Source: Kocuria subflava
GTDB lineage: Bacteria; Actinomycetota; Actinomycetes; Actinomycetales; Micrococcaceae
Direction of reading: 5' to 3'
DNA length: 64,000 bases
NCBI RefSeq assembly: GCF_012163155.1
Contig: NZ_JAAVUN010000002.1
Location: 169,075-233,074 of the forward strand
This document shows, piece by piece, positions 8,711 to 18,241 of the stretch. Numbering within the stretch: the first letter of the stretch is position 1; every line of letters begins with the position of its first letter. The notes under the pieces were generated by a model. The model made no database searches, was not told where the DNA came from, and saw only the letters and a list, made by a program, of their open reading frames with translations. A program made the translations under genes and the position numbers.

Positions 8711-9964
8711 TTGGAAGTTTCACCCTTGATCTGGGAAGTCACCATTGCCGTAATCGTCGGCATGCTGGCTTTCGACTACTTCTTCCACGTGCGCAAGGCC
8801 CACGAACCACACATCAAGGAAGCGGCCATCTGGTCCGCGATTTATGTGGGTGCAGCCCTGATCTTCGGCCTGTTCGTGCTGTGGCAGTGGGGTCCCACGT
8901 TCGCCGGTGAGTACTACGCCGGATACATCACGGAGAAGGCGTTGTCCGTGGACAACCTTTTTGTGTTCCTGATCATCATCGCCTCCTTCAAGGTCCCGCG
9001 TGAAGATCAGCAGAAGGTTCTGCTGTTCGGCATCACCTTTGCCCTGGTGGCCCGCACGGCCTTCATCTTCATCGGCGCTGCCGCCCTGAACGCCTTGGCC
9101 TGGCTGTTCTACATCTTTGGCCTGTTCCTGATCCTCACCGCCGTCAACCTGATCCGTGGTGAACTCAAGGACGGCGAGGCCGAGGACGAGGCAGACAACT
9201 TCATCATCCGCCTGGCCAAGCGCTTCATCCCCACCACGGATTACTACGACGGCGACAAGCTGTTCACGGTGGAGAACGGCAAGCGTGTGATGACGCCCAT
9301 GCTGCTGGTGATGGTGGCCATTGGCGGTACGGACATCCTGTTCGCCTTTGACTCCATTCCCGCGATTTTTGGTCTGACCCAGGAGACCTACCTGGTGTTC
9401 ACGGCCGTTGCCTTCTCCCTGATGGGCCTGCGCCAGTTGTACTTCCTGATCGACGGCCTGCTGGACCGCCTGATCTACCTGTCCTGGGGACTGGCCATCA
9501 TCTTGGGCTTCATCGGCTACAAGCTGATTGTCCACGCGCTGCATGAGAACGATCTGCCGTTCATCAATGACGGTCAGCCTGTGCACTTCCCGCCGGAGGT
9601 CACCATCAGCCAGTCACTGACCGTGATCGTGGGTGTGTTGGTGCTGACGGTGCTGCTCTCCCTCTACAGCCCCAAGGGCCGCGCCCTGCGCGTGATCTCC
9701 GGCCTGCGCAACGTGGCCGAGGCTTACGTGACCCTGCCCAAGGATGCCCCGACGGCGGAGCGCGAACGCTTGGCGGCCAAGGGCGCCAAGCTGGCTGAGC
9801 GCATGCCCAAGGTGCCGGAGAAGTACCAGCAGGAACTCATTGAGGAAGAAGACGAGTTCCGCGACCTGTTGGCCCGTGCCCGCGGCAAGCACGAGCACTA
9901 TGAGCGCACGGGTGAAGCACCTGAGCCGGAGACGCTGCACAAGGACACCAACCCCAAGGTGTGA
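8711..9964 (+). CDS. TerC family membrane protein (metal efflux type)
   Basis: Integral membrane protein of the TerC/Alx/MeeF family, which exports Mn2+ or metalates exoenzymes in other bacteria. The core has about nine hydrophobic segments and the acidic membrane motifs typical of the family: EKALSVDNLFVF (about residues 76-87) and GGTDILFAFDSIPAIF, both with the paired Asp residues thought to handle metal. It has a charged cytosolic loop and a charged tail. The frame is open from 8588, but the TTG at 8711 is preceded by GGAGAGG at good spacing and gives the standard N-terminus (LEVSPLIW). Expression is probably under the riboswitch at 8540-8676, which would make it a manganese-responsive gene. 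417 residues. Confidence 0.9.
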   Translation: MEVSPLIWEVTIAVIVGMLAFDYFFHVRKAHEPHIKEAAIWSAIYVGAALIFGLFVLWQWGPTFAGEYYAGYITEKALSVDNLFVFLIIIASFKVPREDQQKVLLFGITFALVARTAFIFIGAAALNALAWLFYIFGLFLILTAVNLIRGELKDGEAEDEADNFIIRLAKRFIPTTDYYDGDKLFTVENGKRVMTPMLLVMVAIGGTDILFAFDSIPAIFGLTQETYLVFTAVAFSLMGLRQLYFLIDGLLDRLIYLSWGLAIILGFIGYKLIVHALHENDLPFINDGQPVHFPPEVTISQSLTVIVGVLVLTVLLSLYSPKGRALRVISGLRNVAEAYVTLPKDAPTAERERLAAKGAKLAERMPKVPEKYQQELIEEEDEFRDLLARARGKHEHYERTGEAPEPETLHKDTNPKV

Positions 9965-10008
9965 TCCTGCATCAGTCTGATGCGCTGACCTGCCTGACGG
10001 GAATCACT

Positions 10009-10040
10009 GGAGGCCGGTACCCCAACGGGTGCCGGCCTCC
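10009..10040. terminator. Bidirectional terminator between terC and the SatD operon
   Basis: GGAGGCCGGTACCC (from 10009) pairs with GGGTGCCGGCCTCC (10027-10040), 14 bp with one G-U and a very short loop. It sits between convergent genes. Confidence 0.8.
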
Positions 10041-10099
10041 ACCATGTCCCTTCACCCGGCGGGGTCTTTGGCAGGGTCTTTGGCGGGGTCCCACCGGAG

Positions 10100-10666
10100 T
10101 CAGGTGGCGGAGATCACCAGCACCAGTCCTGCACCGGCCCCGGCCCACAGCAGGGAGGCCAAGGTGCCGATGAGGAACTGCTCACGCTGATGGCCGGTGG
10201 TGAACTCTCCATAGCGCGCCAAGCCCTTGATGGCCACCACGATGGCCACACCGTTGGGGAACCCCAGGACAAAACAGGCCATGACGCTCAAGCGTTCCAG
10301 CACACCGATCACCAGACCGCCGCGCAGAGGTGGGCCCACCGGTTCACCGGGCCCCGCAGCGTCGGCGGCCGTCAGCTCGGTGGACCGCCCGGCCGTGATG
10401 ATGGCCATGGTTTTTCGGCGCTGCGCTTCCAGATCCCGGGCAATGTGCAGGATCAGACGCACCACGGGATCACCTGACAAGGCAAAACCCACCACCAGGG
10501 CTGTCCCGCTGAACCAAACGGGCACGGAACCTGCAACGGCCATCCACCCGGCAGTGCTCAGGAAAAGCATCAGGGGAATCCAGACCGTGACAGCACCACG
10601 GAGGCTCATCAATGATCCTGTGAACCCTGGTGCAGTGCTTGCGTGCTGCTGAGCCGCCTCACTCAT
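10100..10666 (-). CDS. Membrane protein partner of SatD
   Basis: A 188-residue protein with about four hydrophobic segments. Its C-terminal third (GVLERLSVMACFVLGFPNG..., then AIKGLARYGEF and REQFLIGTLASLLWA) resembles the C-terminal half of the DUF3307 proteins that accompany SatD in other phyla; the N-terminal DUF3307 part is absent. The ATG at 10666 overlaps the end of the satD-like gene by 8 bases (ATGAGTGA), so translation is probably coupled. The pair is likely one functional unit, but its function is not known to me. The DUF3307 similarity is from memory of the family. Confidence 0.7.
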   Translation of the reverse strand: MSEAAQQHASTAPGFTGSLMSLRGAVTVWIPLMLFLSTAGWMAVAGSVPVWFSGTALVVGFALSGDPVVRLILHIARDLEAQRRKTMAIITAGRSTELTAADAAGPGEPVGPPLRGGLVIGVLERLSVMACFVLGFPNGVAIVVAIKGLARYGEFTTGHQREQFLIGTLASLLWAGAGAGLVLVISAT

Positions 10667-11276
10667 GGATGTGCCCCTGCCCATCAGCCTGCTCCAACAA
10701 GTCCACCAGGACACCACGCACGGCGTGCTCCTCCTGCCACAGCGCAGTGCTCAGCCGTCTGGACACCGAGGACTGGGTGATGCCTAGCTCTTCAGCGATC
10801 TGCTGCTGGGTCAACCCTTGATCGGCCAGGGTGGCAGCTTGACGGGCGGTGGGTGTGCGGCGTCGTCGGACAGCGGCCAGCAGGCTCAGGAGGGCATCCG
10901 CCTGGTGGGCAGCTGTGTCACTATCAGCGCCGCGCACAGCGGTGTCCCAGGACGACGCCTTGGCGGCATCCACCGCGTGGCGCGCATTCACAAAGCCGTC
11001 CCCGGTGGCCTCACTGACACTGGTGGGCAGGGGAGTGTCCACCGCGCCCACTCCCACACCCACATACCAGATCTGGGCTTCCACCAGGAGCAGCGTGGCC
11101 GCCACAGCGGCAACAGGGTCCGAGTACAGGGCTTGGAGCTCGTCACCTGCTGAAACCTGCCAGTTCAGAGTGGCACCGGGCACCTGTGAGCGCAGAAGAT
11201 CGCGGTGGGCCGCCATGTCCAGCTCACCGGGGTGTTTGCGGGAGTCCCGGCGGTCAGCGGTCAGAACAAACGGCAC
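10659..11276 (-). CDS. SatD family protein with C-terminal helix-turn-helix
   Basis: The N-terminal half matches the SatD family: VLTADRRDSRK near the start and the GDELQALY motif around residue 45, a pattern reminiscent of nucleotide-cyclase-like folds. The last third holds a clear helix-turn-helix (LTQQQIAEELGITQSSVSRRL, about residues 153-173), so it probably binds DNA. GTG start at 11276 with AGGAGGA upstream. A 21-bp palindrome covers its own -10 box (11298-11318), suggesting self-regulation. SatD was named from an acid-tolerance locus of Streptococcus mutans; the biochemical role is not established. 205 residues. Confidence 0.75.
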   Translation of the reverse strand: MPFVLTADRRDSRKHPGELDMAAHRDLLRSQVPGATLNWQVSAGDELQALYSDPVAAVAATLLLVEAQIWYVGVGVGAVDTPLPTSVSEATGDGFVNARHAVDAAKASSWDTAVRGADSDTAAHQADALLSLLAAVRRRRTPTARQAATLADQGLTQQQIAEELGITQSSVSRRLSTALWQEEHAVRGVLVDLLEQADGQGHIHE

Positions 11277-11297
11277 GGATCCTCCTATGCGTGTTCA

Positions 11298-11318
11298 GGT
11301 GCATATCAACACTATATG
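11298..11318 (-). promoter_or_regulatory. Palindromic operator overlapping the satD-like promoter
   Basis: TGCATAT, seven bases, ATATGCA: a perfect 7+7 bp inverted repeat. On the minus strand it contains the -10 box TATAGT (11314 to 11309), about 33 bases before the GTG at 11276. Likely site for a repressor, perhaps the HTH of the gene itself. Confidence 0.6.
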
Positions 11319-11355
11319 CAGTTGGCGATGCATGCGGCATCAAGCCCTGGGTCCG

Positions 11356-13968
11356 TCACCGACCTGTTTGGGTGATCGGCCCCACGTTGTCCATGAGCAC
11401 CACCGGAAAGCCGTCTGCATCCGATGCCGCCAGATCAATGCGCGCGTTCATGCCGTAGTCGTGATTGCCGTCAGGATCATCAAACACCTGTTGGACCGTC
11501 CAGAATCCCTTGAGACCGGCAGGGTCCTGGTCAATGCGGATCAAGGCCGGCCCACGCGACTGGGCGTCCGTGTAGATGTCCTCGTATTCGTTGAAGTAGT
11601 CATCCAATGCCTCCGCCCAGCGGTCCCGGTCCCACCCGGTACCGCCGTCCAGAGCCCCCAGGGTCTTGTCCTTCTCCTGGGCAAACAGCTCCACACGTTG
11701 GAACATGGCGTTGCGCACCATGATGCGGAAGGCCCGCACGTTGCTGGTGATGGCAGGAGCTTGCTCCTCCATGAGCTCCGCCAACGAGTCCTGGGAGGTA
11801 CCCATGGGGGCTTCCTCGCCCCGGGCCAACTTCTCCCATTCATCCAACAGGGAGTTGTCCGTCTGCCGGATGGTTTCCCCCAACCATTCGATGATGTCCT
11901 CCAGGGCCTCTGTCCGCAGCTCAATGGGCACCGTTTGACGCAGGGCCCGGTAGGCATCCGTCAGGTAGCGCAGCAGCACACCCTCCGAGCGGGTCAAGGA
12001 GTAGAACTGGACGTACTGGCCAAAAGTCATGGCCCGTTCAAACATGCCCCTGACCACGGACTTTGGGGTCAGTTCATGCTGGGCCACCCAAGGGGCGGAG
12101 GACCGGTAGGTTTCAAAGGCCTCCTCCAACAGGTCACGCAGCGGCATGGGCCACGTGACCTCATCCAACTCCCGCATGCGTTCGTTGTACTCCAGGCCAT
12201 CGTCCTTCATCCGGGCCGAGGCCTCGGATTTCTCCTTCTTCTCCTGCATGACCAGCACCTGGCGTGGTCGTTCCAGCGTGGACTCGATCACGGAGACGGC
12301 ATCCAGTTCAAATCCGTCAGCCTCCGGGTCCAGCAGGGTCAGCGCTGCCAGGGCGAACGGTGACAGCGCGTTGTTCAACGCAAAGTTCTCCTGCAGCTCC
12401 ACGGTCAGGCGGTAGCGCCGACCGTCGTCGTCAGGGTGCGGCAACCGCTCCACCACGCCCGTGGCCAGCAGCTCCCGCAGGATCCCCAGCGATTCCCTGA
12501 CCCAACGACGACGATCCGCAGCCGTACCGTCCAGGCCGTTGAACAAGTGCACCGTGGCGGCCACAGGATCACTGTGACGCTGCAGCAGATTCAGCAACAT
12601 GGCATGCGTGACCCCGAAGGTGGAGCGCAAGGGTTCCGGCTGAGAGTCCACCATGGCCTGGAACGTCTTGTCAGACCAGGAGACAAAGCCCTGCGGCGGC
12701 TTCTTCTTGGGGATTTGGCGCAACTTCTTCTCGTCATCGCCGTGCCTTCGCCGCGCCTTCTCCATGGCACGAGCATTTTCGATGTCATGTTCGGGTGCCT
12801 GGACCACCACGGTGCCTTGGGTGTCGAACCCCGCGCGTCCGGCCCGGCCCGCGATCTGGTGGAACTCCCGGGACTGCAGCCGGCGTGTGCGGACGCCGTC
12901 GAACTTGGACAACGCCGTGATCAACACCGTGCGGATGGGCACGTTGATGCCCACACCCAAGGTGTCCGTGCCGCAGATGACCTTCAGCAGCCCTTCCTGG
13001 GCCAGCTGCTCCACAAGGCGCCGGTATTTGGGCAGCATCCCCGCGTGGTGCACGCCGATCCCGTTGCGGACCAGGCGGTTGAGTGTTTTGCCGAACCCGG
13101 CGGCGAACTTGAACTCGGCGATCACCTCCGCCACGCGTTCTTTCTCCGCCTTGCTGAGCACATTGGCGCTCATCAGGGCTTGTGCCTGGTCCATGGCCTG
13201 CAGCTGGGAGAAATGCACCACGTAGACCGGTGCCTGGTGTGTGGAGACCAGTTCCTCGATCTGTTCCAGGACGGGGATCTGGGAGTAGTAGTAGGTCAGC
13301 GGGATGGGTCGTTCGGCGTTGTCCACCACGGCCACCTCACGGCTGGTGAGATCCGTCAGGCGCTGCTGGATGCGGGTGGTGTCCCCAAGGGTTGCAGACA
13401 TCAGCAGGAACTGGGCTTGCGGGAGTTCCACCAGGGGAACCTGCCAGGCCCAACCGCGCTGGGGATCGGCGTAGAAGTGGAACTCGTCCATGATCACGGG
13501 CCCCAGATCAGCGTCACGGCCCTCACGCAAGGCGATGTTGGCCAGGATCTCCGCCGTGCAGCACACAATGGGCGCCTCTGCATTGACGGCGGAATCACCG
13601 GTCACCATACCCACGTTTTCCGCGCCGAAGGCCTCACACAGGGCAAAGAACTTCTCAGAGACCAGCGCCTTGATGGGGGCTGTGTAATAGGAGCGCTGCC
13701 CGGTGGCCAGGCCCGCAAAATGCGCCGCCAACGCCACCATGGACTTGCCGGAACCCGTGGGTGTGGCCAGGATGACGTTGGCCCCGCCGGCCACTTCCAG
13801 CGCCGCTTCTTCCTGGTGCGGATACAGCTCCAGGTCCCGTGAGGCGGCCCAGCCCACAAAGCCTTCATAGATCTCATCCGCCGTCAGCGGGTTGCGCGCA
13901 AAATCACCCCGCAGGTAGTGCTGGCCGGGGGCGGACAATCCAGGGGCAAGAGCATCAAGAAGTGACAT
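11356..13968 (-). CDS. Ski2-like DEAD/DEAH-box RNA helicase with DUF3516-type C-terminus
   Basis: ATP-dependent helicase of superfamily 2, closest to the Ski2/Mtr4-like RNA helicases of actinobacteria. Seen: Walker A TPTGSGKS near residue 75, motif Ia YTAPIKAL, motif II DEFH (residues about 147-150), motif III LMSATLGDT, motif V GTDTLGVGINVP, motif VI QIAGRAGRAG. The C-terminal half, about residues 430-850, is the helical DUF3516-type extension common in these proteins. Two start codons are possible: GTG 13974 or ATG 13968; the second is taken because a TATGGT -10-like box lies just upstream. Likely role in RNA turnover. It is not overlapped with the SatD genes, 79 bases downstream. Confidence 0.9.
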   Translation of the reverse strand: MSLLDALAPGLSAPGQHYLRGDFARNPLTADEIYEGFVGWAASRDLELYPHQEEAALEVAGGANVILATPTGSGKSMVALAAHFAGLATGQRSYYTAPIKALVSEKFFALCEAFGAENVGMVTGDSAVNAEAPIVCCTAEILANIALREGRDADLGPVIMDEFHFYADPQRGWAWQVPLVELPQAQFLLMSATLGDTTRIQQRLTDLTSREVAVVDNAERPIPLTYYYSQIPVLEQIEELVSTHQAPVYVVHFSQLQAMDQAQALMSANVLSKAEKERVAEVIAEFKFAAGFGKTLNRLVRNGIGVHHAGMLPKYRRLVEQLAQEGLLKVICGTDTLGVGINVPIRTVLITALSKFDGVRTRRLQSREFHQIAGRAGRAGFDTQGTVVVQAPEHDIENARAMEKARRRHGDDEKKLRQIPKKKPPQGFVSWSDKTFQAMVDSQPEPLRSTFGVTHAMLLNLLQRHSDPVAATVHLFNGLDGTAADRRRWVRESLGILRELLATGVVERLPHPDDDGRRYRLTVELQENFALNNALSPFALAALTLLDPEADGFELDAVSVIESTLERPRQVLVMQEKKEKSEASARMKDDGLEYNERMRELDEVTWPMPLRDLLEEAFETYRSSAPWVAQHELTPKSVVRGMFERAMTFGQYVQFYSLTRSEGVLLRYLTDAYRALRQTVPIELRTEALEDIIEWLGETIRQTDNSLLDEWEKLARGEEAPMGTSQDSLAELMEEQAPAITSNVRAFRIMVRNAMFQRVELFAQEKDKTLGALDGGTGWDRDRWAEALDDYFNEYEDIYTDAQSRGPALIRIDQDPAGLKGFWTVQQVFDDPDGNHDYGMNARIDLAASDADGFPVVLMDNVGPITQTGR

Positions 13969-14019
13969 CGTCACCCACCATATCCGCGCGTACGGACATC
14001 CCAGCCGTGGACCGGCACA

Positions 14020-14066
14020 ACGACGCCGCCCCTCACCTGTCCGCAGACGGTGAGGGGCGGCGTCGT
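14020..14066. terminator. Terminator after the metallo-beta-lactamase gene
   Basis: A perfect 18-bp stem (14020-14037 with 14049-14066) and 11-base loop, just past the stop of the minus-strand hydrolase and before the helicase start. Confidence 0.85.
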
Positions 14067-14085
14067 CACAAGAACGGCAGAGCTG

Positions 14086-14742
14086 TCACCAGCCGCGTTC
14101 GCGCCACTCCTTCAGGTGCGGACGCTCAGCACCCAGGGTGGTGGAGTCGCCATGTCCGGGGTGGATCACGGTGTCGTCGTCAAAACGGTCAAAGATCCGG
14201 GTGACAACGTCCTTGTAAAGCCGCTTGAAGTCCTCCGGCGAGTTGGTCTTGCCCACCCCGCCAGGGAACAGGGAATCGCCGCTGAAGATGTGCGCGGGGC
14301 CGTGGGGATCGCGGTAGACCAGGGCGATGGAACCGGGGGTGTGCCCGCGCAGCCCGATCACCTCAAGGTCGAATCCGTCAAACTCCGCAACATCCCCGTG
14401 GTCAAGGGTCAGATCCATAGCCACGTCAATGTCGTCCTCGTCCGCCGAGCCACAGGCGGTCACCGCCTCCGAGCGTGACTTGACCTCTGCCAGGGCACGC
14501 ACGTGATCCCAGTGGGAGTGGGTGGTGATGATCATCTGCAAGCTGCCGGACATGCTGCAGTCGTGGCAGCCGGCGCCCACCAGGCCTGCAATGGACTTGG
14601 GTTCATCCGCGGCGTCGATCAGCACCTGGGTGCCGTGGGTCTTGGAGGTCAACAGGTAGACGTTGTTCGCCATGTCGCTGACCTGGATGGAACGGACCGT
14701 GATCTCGGCCAGATCAACGGTCTGCGTGTCGGTTACGATCAT
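14086..14742 (-). CDS. MBL-fold metallo-hydrolase (glyoxalase II-like)
   Basis: A 218-residue metallo-beta-lactamase-fold hydrolase. The metal-binding signatures are intact: THSHWDHV near residue 75, GHTPGS near 133, the bridging Asp in GDSLFPGG near 155, and the last His in HPGHGDSTT near 195. This compact form lacks the C-terminal domain of true glyoxalase II, so the substrate may be a small thioester or another metabolite. The ATG at 14742 follows a TACAAT -10 box after 7 bases, so the mRNA is probably leaderless. Divergent from the small membrane protein at 14811. Confidence 0.88.
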   Translation of the reverse strand: MIVTDTQTVDLAEITVRSIQVSDMANNVYLLTSKTHGTQVLIDAADEPKSIAGLVGAGCHDCSMSGSLQMIITTHSHWDHVRALAEVKSRSEAVTACGSADEDDIDVAMDLTLDHGDVAEFDGFDLEVIGLRGHTPGSIALVYRDPHGPAHIFSGDSLFPGGVGKTNSPEDFKRLYKDVVTRIFDRFDDDTVIHPGHGDSTTLGAERPHLKEWRERGW

Positions 14743-14749
14743 GCCGACG

Positions 14750-14778
14750 ATTGTAAGACGGTTGACGGGTTGTGTTCA
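14750..14778 (-). promoter_or_regulatory. Probable leaderless promoter of the MBL-fold gene
   Basis: On the minus strand TGAACA (14778-14773), a 17-base spacer, TACAAT (14755-14750), then 7 bases to the ATG. Confidence 0.55.
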
Positions 14779-14810
14779 TCCCGGCAATGCGATGTGTGAT
14801 GAAAGGCGCC

Positions 14811-15233
14811 ATGCCCACACTGTTGCCCCCGGCTGACCAGCAATGGGAGCGCCGCCGCCCGGCACGTCTCACGGCAGTCACAATCCTGTCCTACGTGCTG
14901 CTGATGGCCACGTTCTGGATTCAGACCCATGATCCGGAGATCGTGGCCGCAGCAGCTAACCCGGAACTCGGTATGACCATTGATCCAGGCCCCAGCCTGG
15001 GCACCGTCGTCGGCATGGGCTTGGTGTACGCCATTCCGCTGGTGCTGTGGCTCAAAGGGGTGCCTTACGTGCTGCACCTGATGGCGGCACTCTGTGTTCT
15101 GGGTGCGGTGGTCTTCACGCTGTCCGCCGGAACGGGACTGCTGTGGAACTGGCGAGTGGGTACCGTGCCGCTGGCCGGCCTGGTGGTCAATCTGGCATGG
15201 CTGCTGCTGGCCTACCGGCGGGACCGGATCTGA
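14811..15233 (+). CDS. Small integral membrane protein, unknown function
   Basis: A 140-residue protein with four hydrophobic stretches (about residues 22-38, 60-78, 82-100 and 113-132) and a basic end, YRRDRI. The ATG at 14811 has GAAAGG five bases upstream; an alternative ATG at 14799 is possible. I recognise no domain. It sits between the MBL hydrolase and uvrA and probably has its own promoter. Confidence 0.6.
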   Translation: MPTLLPPADQQWERRRPARLTAVTILSYVLLMATFWIQTHDPEIVAAAANPELGMTIDPGPSLGTVVGMGLVYAIPLVLWLKGVPYVLHLMAALCVLGAVVFTLSAGTGLLWNWRVGTVPLAGLVVNLAWLLLAYRRDRI

Positions 15234-15300
15234 GCGGTCCGTCCAACGCCGCCTGAGCACACACGGTTGGGGCGCAATTCTGGTTGTCGGTCACCGGCGA

Positions 15301-15306
15301 TAAGCT
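15301..15306 (+). promoter_or_regulatory. -10 box of a probable leaderless uvrA promoter
   Basis: TAAGCT, seven bases, GTG start at 15314; no ribosome binding site. It supports the GTG over the upstream in-frame codon at 15284. Confidence 0.5.
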
Positions 15307-15313
15307 GGACGGC

Positions 15314-18241
15314 GTGCCTGAACAAACTCTTTCCCCCGTAGCGTCCGTGCCCCAGGCCCAGGCCACAGCCCCCACCGATCTCACGGAGATCGTGGTGCAG
15401 GGTGCACGGGAGCACAACCTCCACAACGTGGACCTGACCATCCCGCGTGATGCCATGGTGGTCTTCACCGGGCTCTCCGGATCCGGCAAGTCCTCCCTGG
15501 CCTTTGACACGATTTTTGCCGAAGGCCAGCGCCGCTACGTCGAGTCCCTGTCCTCCTACGCACGCATGTTCCTGGGGCGCGTGGACAAGCCGGACGTTGA
15601 TTTCATTGAGGGTCTTTCTCCCGCGGTCTCCATCGACCAGAAGTCCACCTCCAAGAACCCGCGCTCCACGGTGGGCACCATCACGGAGATCTACGATTAC
15701 ATGCGCCTGCTCTGGGCGCGAGTGGGCCACCCGCACTGCCCGGTCTGTGGGGAGCCCATCACCAAACAGACCCCCCAGCAGATTGTTGATCGTCTGCTCA
15801 CCTTGCCGGAACGCACCCGCTTCCAGGTCCTGGCCCCGGTGGTACGACGCCGCAAGGGCGAGTTCGCCGATCTGTTCAGCTCTTTGCAGCAGCAGGGTTA
15901 CTCCCGTGCCGTGGTGGACGGCGAGCAGGTCACCCTGGATGACCCGCCCAAGCTCAAGAAGCAGTACAAGCATGACATCGAGGTGGTGGTGGACCGCCTG
16001 GTGATCAAGGAGGGCATGGAGCGCCGTCTGACGGACTCCATTGAGACCGCCCTGGGCCTGGCCGATGGCCGCGTGGTGGTGGAGCTGGTGCTGCGCGACG
16101 GTGAGGATGCACCCGAGGGGGTGGAGCAGCGCCAGACGTTCTCCGAGAACCTGGCCTGCCCCAATGAGCATCGTCTGGGCACTGACGAGATCGAGCCGCG
16201 GGCGTTCTCCTTCAATGCACCCTTTGGTGCGTGCCCCGAATGTGACGGCATCGGCACCCGGCTGGAAGTTGACGAACATCTGGTGGTCCCGGATGCGGAC
16301 CTGACGCTGGTGGAAGGTGCCATCCAACCGTGGGCCCTGGGCAAGTCCACCAGTGACTACTGGAACCGGTTGATGGCCGGCCTGGCGGAGGACCTGGGCT
16401 TTGACCTGGTCACCCCCTGGAAGGACCTGTCCGCGACTGCCCGCAAGGCGCTGTTGGAGGGCAAGGACTACAAGGTCACCGTCTCCTACAAGAACAGGTG
16501 GGGTCGCGAACGGCGCTACAGCCAGGGTTTTGAGGGCGTCTACACCTACATTCGCCGTAAGCACCAGGAGACCGAGTCCGAGCACGCCAAGGACCGGTAT
16601 GAGCAATACATGCGCCAGATCCCCTGCCCGGAGTGTCAGGGTCAGCGGTTGAACCCCACCATGCTGGGCGTGACCGTGGGTGGTTTGTCTATCGCCCAGG
16701 CAACGGCCCTGCCCATGCGGGAAGCACTGGCCTTTTTCCAGGGCCTTGAACTCACGGATCGTGAAGCGCGTATTGCAGATCAGGTGCTCAAGGAGATCGA
16801 GGCCCGCCTGACGTTCCTGCTGGACGTGGGACTGGACTACCTGAACCTGGAGCGTGCCTCTGCAACACTTTCCGGCGGTGAGGCGCAGCGCATCCGCCTG
16901 GCCACCCAGATCGGTGCAGGCCTGGTGGGTGTGCTCTACGTGCTGGATGAACCGTCCATCGGCCTGCACCAACGCGACAACCGGCGTCTGATCCAAACGC
17001 TGACCAAGTTGCGGGACATGGGCAACACCTTGATCGTGGTGGAACACGATGAAGACACCATTCGTGAAGCCGACTGGATCGTGGACGTGGGCCCCGGAGC
17101 GGGCGAACGCGGCGGCCGAGTGGTGCACTCCGGTGGCTACCAGGAACTGCTGGCCAACAAGGACTCCATCACCTCGGACTATCTGTCTGGCCGCAAGGGC
17201 ATTGAGGTCCCGCAATCCCGGCGGCCCATTGACCGCAAACGTGTGTTGAAGGTGGTTGGTGCGCAGGAGAACAACCTGCAGAACATTGACGTCACCTTCC
17301 CGCTGGGTGTTTTCACCGCGGTGACGGGTGTGTCCGGATCCGGCAAGTCCTCCCTGGTGAACGAGATTCTCTACACCAAGCTGGCCAACGAGCTCAACGG
17401 TGCCAAACAGGTCCCGGGCCGGCACAAGCGTATTGAGGGCGCAGACCAGCTCAAGAAGATCGTCCATGTGGACCAGTCACCGATCGGCCGCACCCCGCGC
17501 TCCAACCCGGCCACGTACTCCGGAGTCTTTGACCGCATCCGCAAGCTGTTCGCGGACACTCAGGAGGCCAAGATCCGCGGGTACCAGCAGGGCCGGTTCT
17601 CCTTCAACGTCAAGGGAGGACGCTGTGAGGCCTGCTCGGGCGATGGCACGCTGAAGATCGAGATGAACTTCCTGCCGGACGTCTACGTGCCGTGTGAGGT
17701 CTGCAAGGGCGCCCGCTACAACCGCGAGACCCTGGATGTGCACTACAAGGGCAAATCCATTGCGGATGTTCTGGACATGCCCATCGAGGAAGCGGCCGAG
17801 TTCTTCTCCGCCTACACCGCCATTGCACGTCACCTGAACACTCTGGTGGACGTGGGACTGGGTTATGTGCGGCTGGGGCAGCCTGCCACCACGCTCTCCG
17901 GTGGTGAGGCCCAGCGGGTCAAGTTGGCTGCTGAACTTCAGAAACGCTCCCACGGAGACACCATCTACGTGTTGGACGAGCCCACCACGGGACTGCACTT
18001 TGAGGACATCAACAAGCTGCTCAAGGTCCTGCAGGGCTTGGTGGACAAGGGCAATTCCGTGATGACCATTGAGCACAATCTGGACGTCATCAAGACCGCC
18101 GACTGGGTCATTGACATGGGGCCCGACGGCGGTTCGGGCGGTGGCCGTGTGGTGGCCGAAGGAACCCCGGAGCAGGTTGCGCAGAATCCTGCCAGCCACA
18201 CGGGTATGTTCCTGAAGGAGATCTTCGAGGGGGAGCAGTGA
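15314..18241 (+). CDS. uvrA: UvrABC system protein A
   Basis: DNA damage sensor of nucleotide excision repair, a dimeric ABC ATPase that loads UvrB. The 975-residue protein has two ABC modules. First: Walker [11 protein letters not shown] and signature [16 protein letters not shown]. Second: Walker [11 protein letters not shown], signature [16 protein letters not shown] and Walker [11 protein letters not shown]. Cysteine pairs of the zinc modules are present ([25 protein letters not shown], and CEACSGDG with CEVCKG in the second half). The GTG at 15314 is chosen because a -10 box lies 7 bases before it and homologues start in this region. Its last bases overlap plsC (GTGA). Confidence 0.97.
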   Translation: MPEQTLSPVASVPQAQATAPTDLTEIVVQGAREHNLHNVDLTIPRDAMVVFTGLSGSGKSSLAFDTIFAEGQRRYVESLSSYARMFLGRVDKPDVDFIEGLSPAVSIDQKSTSKNPRSTVGTITEIYDYMRLLWARVGHPHCPVCGEPITKQTPQQIVDRLLTLPERTRFQVLAPVVRRRKGEFADLFSSLQQQGYSRAVVDGEQVTLDDPPKLKKQYKHDIEVVVDRLVIKEGMERRLTDSIETALGLADGRVVVELVLRDGEDAPEGVEQRQTFSENLACPNEHRLGTDEIEPRAFSFNAPFGACPECDGIGTRLEVDEHLVVPDADLTLVEGAIQPWALGKSTSDYWNRLMAGLAEDLGFDLVTPWKDLSATARKALLEGKDYKVTVSYKNRWGRERRYSQGFEGVYTYIRRKHQETESEHAKDRYEQYMRQIPCPECQGQRLNPTMLGVTVGGLSIAQATALPMREALAFFQGLELTDREARIADQVLKEIEARLTFLLDVGLDYLNLERASATLSGGEAQRIRLATQIGAGLVGVLYVLDEPSIGLHQRDNRRLIQTLTKLRDMGNTLIVVEHDEDTIREADWIVDVGPGAGERGGRVVHSGGYQELLANKDSITSDYLSGRKGIEVPQSRRPIDRKRVLKVVGAQENNLQNIDVTFPLGVFTAVTGVSGSGKSSLVNEILYTKLANELNGAKQVPGRHKRIEGADQLKKIVHVDQSPIGRTPRSNPATYSGVFDRIRKLFADTQEAKIRGYQQGRFSFNVKGGRCEACSGDGTLKIEMNFLPDVYVPCEVCKGARYNRETLDVHYKGKSIADVLDMPIEEAAEFFSAYTAIARHLNTLVDVGLGYVRLGQPATTLSGGEAQRVKLAAELQKRSHGDTIYVLDEPTTGLHFEDINKLLKVLQGLVDKGNSVMTIEHNLDVIKTADWVIDMGPDGGSGGGRVVAEGTPEQVAQNPASHTGMFLKEIFEGEQ

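Noticed and set aside
12436..13842. Open frame of 468 codons opposite the helicase gene
   Set aside because: The helicase motifs are all on the minus strand; the shadow frame has only low-complexity His/Gln-rich sequence.
15212..17467. Very long open frame antisense to uvrA
   Set aside because: It lies fully opposite an unmistakable uvrA, has no family motif, and is expected from GC-rich codon bias.
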